A stretch of 7,731 nt of DNA from Candidatus Elarobacter sp. (GTDB lineage Bacteria > Vulcanimicrobiota > Vulcanimicrobiia > Vulcanimicrobiales > Vulcanimicrobiaceae). A model generated the notes under the pieces. That model saw only the letters and a program-made list of their open reading frames with translations, was not told the DNA's origin and did no database searches. Below, in pieces: positions 1 to 4,784 of this stretch (the first letter of the stretch is position 1; the number at the start of each line of letters is the position of its first letter). The position numbers and the translations under genes were made by a program. Where the stretch lies: positions 1 through 7,731 of the forward strand of contig JASLGJ010000536.1 in the NCBI GenBank assembly GCA_030150085.1, in the 5' to 3' direction.

Positions 1-843
1 GCGGCGGCGACCGCGCCCGCGGCGGCGCCCGTTCCGCTCACCCCCGAGCAGATCGGCGCGGTGATGACGGTCTTCATCATCAGCGGCATCGTCTACGCGG
101 TGCTCGGCGGCCTGGCGGCCTCGCTGCTCAAGAACCCGCCCGCGGGCTACAGCGTCGCCGGCGCGACCGCCGCCGCCAAGGCCTCGGACGCGCACTCGTT
201 CACTCCCGCCCAGGCCATCCGCACGCCGCAGATGTGGCTGCTCTGGCTGATGCTGTTCCTCAACGTCACGGCCGGGATTCTGGTCGTCTCCAACGCGGTC
301 CCGATCATCCGCGAGCTGATCTCCTACAACATCAGCGACCCGGCGACGATCAAGTCGCTGGCCGGCGCGGCGATCTCGGCCTACGCGTTCGTCGCGGTGT
401 TCAACGGGCTGGGGCGCTTCTTCTGGGGCGCGGTCTCCGACCGGCTGGGGCGCAACAACGCCTACGCGCTGATCTACGCGGCGCAGGTCGTGGTGTTCTT
501 CCTGCTCTCGGGCCTGCACGCGATCCCGCTGGTGCTGATCGCCTTCGCGATCATCCTGGCCTGCTACGGCGGCGGCTTCGCGGTCATGCCGTCGTTCAAC
601 GCCGACTACTTCGGCACCAAGTACCTGGGCCAGAACTACGGCACGATCCTGACCGCCTGGGGCTTGGGCGGGCTGGTCGGGCCGTTCATCGTCGGCGTGG
701 TCAAGGACAAGACCGGCTCGTACCACGGCGCGCTCATGCCGATGGCGATCATGCTGCTGATCGCGATCGTGCTGCCCTTCATCACCAAGAAGCCCGTGCC
801 GCCGGTCGAGGCGGGCAGCGCGCAGGTCGCGACCGCGACCTGA
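1..843 (+). CDS. MFS transporter, OFA (oxalate/formate antiporter-like) family, 3' part
   Basis: C-terminal 280 residues of an inner-membrane major facilitator; the frame is open to the window edge, so the start lies outside. The visible part begins with an Ala/Pro-rich stretch and a 'PLTPEQIGAVM' segment, then about six to seven hydrophobic helices. The MFS loop signature GRFFWGAVSDRLGR (about 107-150 nt after the helix with 'LLWLMLFLNVTAGI') marks the repeated motif A of the second half. 'TPQMWLLWLMLFLNVTAGI' and the Gly-rich 'YGGGFAVMPSFNADYFG' helix are typical of the OFA family, whose members exchange small organic anions; the substrate cannot be read from the sequence. The tail after the last helix is short and Ala/Val-rich. 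A strong hairpin follows within 25 nt, so this gene probably ends its own transcript and is unrelated to the halogenase set downstream. The family call is from recognition of sequence patterns, not a search. Confidence 0.88.
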   Translation, partial: AAATAPAAAPVPLTPEQIGAVMTVFIISGIVYAVLGGLAASLLKNPPAGYSVAGATAAAKASDAHSFTPAQAIRTPQMWLLWLMLFLNVTAGILVVSNAVPIIRELISYNISDPATIKSLAGAAISAYAFVAVFNGLGRFFWGAVSDRLGRNNAYALIYAAQVVVFFLLSGLHAIPLVLIAFAIILACYGGGFAVMPSFNADYFGTKYLGQNYGTILTAWGLGGLVGPFIVGVVKDKTGSYHGALMPMAIMLLIAIVLPFITKKPVPPVEAGSAQVATAT

Positions 844-866
844 GCCGGTTCCGCCGGGTGTGTCAG

Positions 867-895
867 ACGGGGTGCCGCGCGCTGCGGCGCCCCGT
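867..895 (+). terminator. Terminator-like hairpin after the MFS gene
   Basis: Twelve-base-pair stem (ACGGGGTGCCGC pairing with GCGGCGCCCCGT, one G-U pair) with a five-base loop, 24 nt after the stop codon. It is followed by a T-containing but not T-only stretch (TCGTGTGTTCC). The stem strength and position fit an intrinsic terminator; the weak U-tract leaves some doubt. Confidence 0.65.
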
Positions 896-934
896 TCGTG
901 TGTTCCGGGTGCGGCGGAAGGTACGCGCTGCGTG

Positions 935-940
935 TACTAT
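935..940 (+). promoter_or_regulatory. Possible -10 element (TACTAT) for the hydrolase gene
   Basis: TACTAT lies 10 nt before the ATG at 951, preceded by TG. Only a short AGGA sits 2 nt before the ATG, too close for a normal ribosome binding site. A start of transcription near 947-951 would make the mRNA leaderless or nearly so. No clear -35 box is seen at 17 bp. This is a pattern reading only. Confidence 0.3.
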
Positions 941-950
941 GTCTAGGACC

Positions 951-1835
951 ATGATCGCGCCCGCTCCCGACGCAACGACCGCCGGCACCGTTCCGGCCCA
1001 AGACGTGCTGCTGCACTACACCGTCCGCGGCCGCGGCGCTCCGGTGCTGCTGCTGGCCGGCGGCCCCGGCATGTCGGGCGACTACATGCTGCCCATCGCC
1101 GAGCGGCTGGAGGACTACCAGACCATCGTGCTCGACCAGCGCGGCACCGGGCGCTCCACCATGGAGCGGCTCGAGCCGGCCACGATGACCCTGGCCCTGG
1201 CGGTGGACGACGTCGAGCGGCTGCGGGCGCACCTGGGCCTGGAGAGCTGGACCGTGATCGGGCACTCCTGGGGCGGGGTGCTGGCGATGGCCTACGCGGC
1301 CCGCCATCCCGAGCGCGTGACGGCGCTGGTGCTGACCGGCTCGGGCGGGCCGATGACGGACTACTTCGGCTACCTGCCGGCCAACGTCCAGTCCCGCCTG
1401 ACCACCGACGAGGAGCGCCGGATGGCCTACTGGTCGAGCCCGGAGCGGATCGCGGCCGACCCGCAGCTGGCCGGCTACGAGCACTTCCGGGCGATGGCCC
1501 GCTCCTACGTCTGCTTGGAGAAGAACGTCGAGCTGGTGCTGGGCGCGGTCGCGCCGGAGCACTTCAACCACCGCACCACGACGCTGATGCAGCTCGACCT
1601 GGTCAATACCGACTACGACCTGCGCCGCGCGCTGGCCGGGCTGAACGCGCCGGTGCTGGTCGTCCAGGGCCGCCAGGACATCGTCGGCGAGACGACCGCC
1701 TATGCCATCCGCGACGCGTTTCCCGATGCGAAGCTGGAGTGGATCGAGCGCTGCGGGCACTTCTGCTGGATCGAGCGCCCGCAGCAGTTCTTCCGCTCCG
1801 TGCGCGGCTTTCTCGAGCGCGCCGGCAAGGGCTGA
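951..1835 (+). CDS. Alpha/beta hydrolase, proline iminopeptidase-like (S33 type)
   Basis: 294-residue cytoplasmic serine hydrolase; no signal peptide. The N-terminal part has the oxyanion-region motif AGGPG (HGGPG in classical proline iminopeptidases), then DQRGTGRS as in that family. The nucleophile elbow is GHSWGG with Ser106. The remaining triad is probably Asp243 (in GRQDIV) and His270 (in RCGHFCWIERP). A cap region lies between about residues 135 and 225. Length and motif order fit the family, whose members remove N-terminal proline or hydrolyse esters, amides and lactones, so the exact substrate is open. ATG 951 is preferred; ATG 939 is in frame four codons earlier but overlaps the putative -10 box. 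It is 536 bp from the carrier gene with a hairpin between. A role as the missing releasing enzyme of the halogenase set is therefore only a speculation. Confidence 0.85.
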   Translation: MIAPAPDATTAGTVPAQDVLLHYTVRGRGAPVLLLAGGPGMSGDYMLPIAERLEDYQTIVLDQRGTGRSTMERLEPATMTLALAVDDVERLRAHLGLESWTVIGHSWGGVLAMAYAARHPERVTALVLTGSGGPMTDYFGYLPANVQSRLTTDEERRMAYWSSPERIAADPQLAGYEHFRAMARSYVCLEKNVELVLGAVAPEHFNHRTTTLMQLDLVNTDYDLRRALAGLNAPVLVVQGRQDIVGETTAYAIRDAFPDAKLEWIERCGHFCWIERPQQFFRSVRGFLERAGKG

Positions 1836-1871
1836 GCCCGTCCGGCCGGGCCCAACCGTGACGCTCGGCAC

Positions 1872-1891
1872 TGGCCCCCCAGGCGGGGCCA
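1872..1891 (+). terminator. Hairpin downstream of the hydrolase gene
   Basis: Perfect 7-bp G/C-rich stem (TGGCCCC with GGGGCCA) and a 6-base loop, 36 nt after the hydrolase stop codon. No T-run follows. A smaller 5-bp hairpin (GCCCG/CGGGC) starts directly after the stop at 1836-1851. The position suggests a transcript end; the evidence is structural only. Confidence 0.4.
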
Positions 1892-2142
1892 CGGCATACT
1901 TCCGGGGGAGAAGACACAGGGTGTAGGCGCCGTGTTCAGCGGCGTCTCCCGGGGCGGGTTTCGCATCGTGAATCTGACACTCGGCGCATTTTGTATCCGA
2001 GAAGAAGAATCCGGCAGGGTGTGGGCGAAACCGGGTCGGGTAGCAACCGTCACCGCAAACGCGACGACGGAGGGTGTTTATCGAGAGACCGGTAGTCGTC
2101 GACCTCGGGAGTCGAACGTCTGTGCCGTCGTGCCATCGCCTG

Positions 2143-2152
2143 GGCACCGCGG
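2143..2152 (+). repeat. Direct repeat GGCACCGCGG, copy 1
   Basis: Exact 10-bp match to 2279-2288, 136 bp apart. Copy 1 also forms the right arm of a GTGCC/GGCAC inverted repeat (2130-2147). Shared half-sites would fit binding of one regulator at two places. With local G/C-richness a chance match is possible. Confidence 0.35.
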
Positions 2153-2256
2153 ATCGGCGCGCGCTCGCGGGGCGGTCCGGGCGATCCGTCGCCGCGGCCG
2201 CACGCACCGAAGAAGACTTCGCCGTCCCTCCAAGGGTCTGAGGCATGAAACGACTC

Positions 2257-2285
2257 CGGTGCCGGCACGGTACGTGCAGGCACCG
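2257..2285 (+). promoter_or_regulatory. 27-29 bp near-perfect inverted repeat in the leader (operator or RNA hairpin)
   Basis: The arms are CGGTGCC-g-GCACG and CGTGC-a-GGCACCG around a GTA centre: 12 paired positions with one G/A mismatch. It lies 86 bp before the carrier start. As DNA it has the form of a dimeric repressor site; as RNA it would be a very stable hairpin. It includes part of repeat copy 2 (2279-2288). The structure is seen directly; the function is inferred. Confidence 0.5.
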
Positions 2286-2288
2286 CGG
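2279..2288 (+). repeat. Direct repeat GGCACCGCGG, copy 2
   Basis: Second exact copy of the 10-mer at 2143-2152. It overlaps the right arm of the long inverted repeat at 2257-2285. Confidence 0.35.
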
Positions 2289-2371
2289 GAAGGTCGGCTC
2301 CTCCGCAGACCGCACTCATCGAACGGTCCAGTCCGCGTTCATCCACACCTTATCGGAGAAGTGAGCGATCT

Positions 2372-2620
2372 ATGAGCGTCAACACTGACAGCACGACACA
2401 ACAGGCGATCACCGAGATCTGGGAAGACGTTCTGCAGCAGAAAGGGATCGGTCTGACGGACGATTTCTTCGACCTTGGCGGGACGTCGCTGGATTTGATC
2501 CGCGTCTTCGGGCGCGTGAACGAAACGTTCAATCTTTCCCTCGACGGCAGCGTGCTGGGCGACGAAGCGACGATCGCTCAGTTGGCCGCTACGGTCGACG
2601 CGGAACTGCGCAAGACCTAA
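2372..2620 (+). CDS. Free-standing peptidyl carrier protein (thiolation domain)
   Basis: 82-residue acidic carrier protein, the size of one thiolation domain. After conversion to the holo form by a phosphopantetheinyl transferase (not in the window), it would hold the amino acid as a thioester. The attachment motif is [10 protein letters not shown], with Ser39 as the modified residue. Around it are the usual helix 1 (about residues 9-23), the DDFFDLGG loop and a C-terminal helix (about 66-80). GGAGAAGTGAG at 2355-2365 supplies the ribosome binding site for this ATG. The halogenase gene starts 23 nt after the stop, so the two are surely co-transcribed. In known systems SyrB2-type halogenases act only on carrier-bound substrates, so this is the expected partner, comparable to CytC2. 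Its A/T content at third codon positions is visibly higher than in its neighbours (for example ACACTGACAGC, GATTTCTTC, AATCTTTCC). Confidence 0.9.
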   Translation: MSVNTDSTTQQAITEIWEDVLQQKGIGLTDDFFDLGGTSLDLIRVFGRVNETFNLSLDGSVLGDEATIAQLAATVDAELRKT

Positions 2621-2633
2621 TCCTCAATCGCTT

Positions 2634-2640
2634 GGAGAAG
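2634..2640 (+). promoter_or_regulatory. Ribosome binding site that sets the halogenase start
   Basis: GGAGAAG lies with its GGAG core 6 nt before ATG 2644. An in-frame TTG at 2632 overlaps this site and would add four residues; the spacing argues for the ATG. Confidence 0.7.
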
Positions 2641-2643
2641 ACG

Positions 2644-3624
2644 ATGGACACCATTCAGACGACTCCGAAACTACAGTTTTCCTTCAGCCCCGAGGAGCTG
2701 GCGCAGTTCCACGAGCGCGGCTATGCCGGCCCGTTCAAGCTGTACGAGCCCGACGAGATCAAGGCCACCTGGCGCCGCCAGCGGCTCAAGCTGATGGACC
2801 GCAGCAACGCCGCATACCAGATGGACTCGATGTCGGGCAACACCAACATCGCCAACTACGACCGCCACCTCGACAACGATTTCCTGGCCGAGCACATCGG
2901 CCGCCCGGAGATCGTGCACCGCGTGGTCAGCATCCTGGGACCCGACGTGCTGCAGTGGCGCAGCGAGTTCTTCTCGAAGGTCTCCGGCGAGGAAGGCACC
3001 GACTGGCACCAGGCCGACACCTTTGCGATGGCCTCGGGCAGGCCGCAGCTCGAGTGGCCGTCGCACGTGCAGGACGCCGTGCGCGGCGGCCCGTTCGGCG
3101 GCGCCATCACGGTCTGGACCGCGTTCACCGAGGCCGACGAGACGATGGGCTCGATGCAGTTCATGCCCGGCACGCACAAGTCGATGTTCTACGACGAGAC
3201 GGGCGGGATGCAGTACGATCCCAATCGCATCAACGCCCTGATCAAGGACGGCGTCAAGCGCGGCTTCTGGGGCTACGACTACCGCTCGCTGCAGAAGGAC
3301 CCGAACTGGGCGCCCGACGAGTCGCAGGCCGTCACCGTCCCCTGTCGCGCGGGCGAGTTCATCATCTTCTGGTCGACGCTGATGCACGCGTCGCTCCCGC
3401 ACGCCGGGCTGACGAAGGAGTCCCGCATCGCGTTCGCGTCGCGCTACATCCCTTCGTCGGTCAAGGTCTATCCCGACACCCAGGACCTCGAGGAATACGG
3501 CGGCAAGGTGACCCTCGACCGGTACGGCGCGGTGCTCGTCGCCGGCAAGGCCGATCCGGCCGCCGGCAACAAGATCGCGACGCACACGCTCACGGGCAAG
3601 CCGTTTGCCCACTATGACACCTAG
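2644..3624 (+). CDS. SyrB2-type non-heme Fe(II)/2-oxoglutarate aliphatic halogenase
   Basis: 326-residue cytoplasmic enzyme of the phytanoyl-CoA dioxygenase-like fold, expected to chlorinate an unactivated carbon of an aminoacyl group on the carrier protein, using Fe(II), 2-oxoglutarate, O2 and chloride. The proximal motif is TDWHQADTF: His122 binds iron, and Ala124 stands where hydroxylases have Asp/Glu, opening a site for halide. The distal ligand is His248 (STLMHAS); Arg261 would bind 2-oxoglutarate and Arg267 (FASRY) matches the chloride-site Arg254. These equal SyrB2 His116, Ala118, His235, Arg248 and Arg254; Thr156 and Trp158 match Thr143 and Trp145. The blocks [20 protein letters not shown] and EEYGGK also resemble SyrB2 (about 310 residues) as I remember it. 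Differences are a roughly 7-residue insertion at 140-151 and Met129 where SyrB2 has Asn123. The substrate is unknown. That it halogenates rather than hydroxylates is inferred from the motif. Confidence 0.93.
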   Translation: MDTIQTTPKLQFSFSPEELAQFHERGYAGPFKLYEPDEIKATWRRQRLKLMDRSNAAYQMDSMSGNTNIANYDRHLDNDFLAEHIGRPEIVHRVVSILGPDVLQWRSEFFSKVSGEEGTDWHQADTFAMASGRPQLEWPSHVQDAVRGGPFGGAITVWTAFTEADETMGSMQFMPGTHKSMFYDETGGMQYDPNRINALIKDGVKRGFWGYDYRSLQKDPNWAPDESQAVTVPCRAGEFIIFWSTLMHASLPHAGLTKESRIAFASRYIPSSVKVYPDTQDLEEYGGKVTLDRYGAVLVAGKADPAAGNKIATHTLTGKPFAHYDT

Positions 3625-3818
3625 CTCGCGCTGACACGACACCGGCTCGCGGTCGAACACGCGAGAGAGCTCCGGCTCCTCCGGCACGGAGGAGGGCGGA
3701 GCTCTCGCTGCGCGAGCCACGCCGCGTCACGAGGCGTCATCGTGGCACCAATGGCCTCCGCGGCGCGCGCCAGCACGCCGGGAGCACCCCTTAACCTTTC
3801 GAAGGAAAGTCAAACCGA
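3625..3818 (+). promoter_or_regulatory. 194-bp gap between halogenase and methyltransferase genes
   Basis: Besides the long hairpin, the gap holds a repeated GCGTCA (3724-3729 and 3734-3739) and the binding site AAGGAAAG (3802-3809) before the methyltransferase ATG. CTTTC at 3796-3800 can pair with GAAAG at 3805-3809 and could mask that site. The gap is much longer than the 23 and 45 nt gaps elsewhere in the set. A second promoter for methyltransferase plus adenylation gene is possible, but I see no clear -35/-10 pair. Confidence 0.35.
3665..3706 (+). terminator. Long hairpin between the halogenase and methyltransferase genes
   Basis: Outer stem of 10 bp (GAGAGCTCCG with CGGAGCTCTC) and inner stem of 8 bp (CTCCTCCG with CGGAGGAG), separated by a small 1x2 internal loop and closed by a GCA triloop. 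It begins 40 nt after the halogenase stop. No T-run follows, so it may be a partial terminator, an mRNA-stabilising 3' end or a processing site rather than a full stop. Confidence 0.6.
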
Positions 3819-4739
3819 ATGCAACAGGTCGAGAACGAGCTGTACACCCTGGACGACGAGAACCTCAAGGTGCTGCGCGAGTCCGCACCGCTGATGGACA
3901 AGTGGTCCAAGACGGAGTGCCGCCCCAAGGACGTCGGCGGGATGGAAGAATGGGCCAAGACCCACAAGGGTGACCTGCAGGTCGAGTCGTGCGACTGGTA
4001 CCACGGCACCTGGCAGTACCTGCGCCTGCTCAACATGGTGGCGACGCCGCCCTGGTATCCCTTCTACAACGAGAAGCTCAGCGCGATTCTGCGCGCCAAG
4101 CCCAACGCCAACGTGCTGATCTCCGCCGCCGCGGACCACGGCATGTCGGCCACCCTGATCGACGCCATCAAGACGGCCGGCACCAAGCCGACGGTCGCGC
4201 TGTACGACATCTGCAACACGCCGCTGCTGATCACCAAGTGGTACGCCGAGAAGCAGGGCATCCAGATCGAGACGGTCCGCGACAACATCATCACCAGCCA
4301 GAACATGAAGCTGGGCAGCTACGATCTGATCGTCACCGACGAGTTCCTCACCGTGCTCAAGGCGGAGTACAAGCCCTCCATCCTCAAGCGCTGGAAGGAA
4401 CTGCTCAAGCCCGGCGGCTCGGTCGTCACCACCGCGATGATCGGCAAGCCCACCGGCCCCGCGGAGCGCGCGTACTACGCCAACCGCGCCCGTCAGCGCC
4501 TGGACGAGTTCGCCGACAACTTCGAGGGTCTGGAGATCTCCAAGGAACAGGTCATGGAGCAGTTCCAGTTCTTCGCCGACGTGCACACCCGCCACATGCT
4601 CGTCGACGAGAACGAGATCCGCGGCCTGTTCGCCGGGGAAGGCTTCAAGCTCGACTTCTTCGAGATCGTCGAGACGCCGGGCGAGTGCGTGAACCCGACC
4701 TGGTCGTGGCAGATCGTCGCCACCCTGCCCGAGAACTAG
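3819..4739 (+). CDS. Class I SAM-dependent methyltransferase with variant motif I
   Basis: 306-residue soluble protein. An N-terminal helical part contains SCDWYHGTWQYLRLL (about residues 57-71). The Rossmann part follows: strand 1 VLISAAADHG (99-108), strand 2 ending ALYDICNTPLL with Asp130 expected to bind the SAM ribose, strand 4 YDLIVTDEFL (168-177), and LLKPGGSVV (195-203), a standard methyltransferase post-motif. Strand 1 lacks the usual acidic-Gly-x-Gly-x-Gly pattern and has Ala-Ala-Ala-Asp-His-Gly instead. I recall a family with 'ADxxM' and 'DxCxTPL' patterns of this kind, but no tested function. The gene sits between halogenase and adenylation genes on the same strand, 45 nt before the latter, so the methyl acceptor is probably the amino acid, the chlorinated product or a linked intermediate. 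Whether it makes an N-, O- or C-methyl cannot be told from the sequence. Confidence 0.85.
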   Translation: MQQVENELYTLDDENLKVLRESAPLMDKWSKTECRPKDVGGMEEWAKTHKGDLQVESCDWYHGTWQYLRLLNMVATPPWYPFYNEKLSAILRAKPNANVLISAAADHGMSATLIDAIKTAGTKPTVALYDICNTPLLITKWYAEKQGIQIETVRDNIITSQNMKLGSYDLIVTDEFLTVLKAEYKPSILKRWKELLKPGGSVVTTAMIGKPTGPAERAYYANRARQRLDEFADNFEGLEISKEQVMEQFQFFADVHTRHMLVDENEIRGLFAGEGFKLDFFEIVETPGECVNPTWSWQIVATLPEN

Positions 4740-4771
4740 CGCTCGGGTAGCACCGGCCGCAGCGTAGACAA

Positions 4772-4778
4772 GGGAGAG
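4772..4778 (+). promoter_or_regulatory. Ribosome binding site of the adenylation gene
   Basis: GGGAGAG with its GGAG core 8 nt before ATG 4785. It supports this start, which leaves a short N-terminal leader before the conserved linker. Confidence 0.65.
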
Positions 4779-4784
4779 CGCACG

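Larger units (their letters stand above)
1836..2371 (+). promoter_or_regulatory. Gene-free 536-bp leader region before the carrier/halogenase genes
   Basis: No convincing coding frame covers this stretch. Its first half (about 1960-2095) is richer in A/T than the flanking genes and is the likeliest place for the promoter of the four-gene set. I find no -35/-10 pair with standard spacing. The second half (2100-2300) is G/C-rich and full of inverted repeats: GTGCC/GGCAC at 2130-2147, GGCGA/TCGCC at 2180-2193, CGAAG/CTTCG at 2208-2221, and a long hairpin at 2257-2285. The 10-mer GGCACCGCGG occurs twice (2143-2152, 2279-2288). This looks like a regulated upstream region, either with operator sites or a structured 5' leader RNA. 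Confidence 0.5.

Noticed and set aside
234..950. Upstream extension of the hydrolase frame through the MFS gene.
   Set aside because: The added sequence is Arg-rich, lies in a second frame of the transporter, and crosses the terminator-like hairpin; the family's own length starts near 951.
1974..1999. CTGACA followed by TTGTAT/TATCCG as a promoter of the cassette.
   Set aside because: The spacing is only about 11-14 bp, well below the usual 16-18 bp.
636..2315. 559-codon minus-strand open frame spanning the hydrolase gene and the leader.
   Set aside because: It is antisense to a hydrolase with an intact catalytic triad; its composition is that of a shadow frame.
1932..2375. 147-codon GTG-started frame whose stop overlaps the carrier ATG (ATGA), looking like a coupled upstream gene.
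   Set aside because: The product is Arg/Pro/Ser-rich without any recognisable motif, codon third positions lack the strong G/C preference of real genes here, no ribosome binding site precedes it, and the region is dominated by inverted repeats.
2644..3624. Reading the iron enzyme as a phytanoyl-CoA-type hydroxylase.
   Set aside because: The expected carboxylate ligand is replaced by Ala124, with Asp125 one place off the ligand position exactly as in SyrB2, and the chloride-site Arg is kept.
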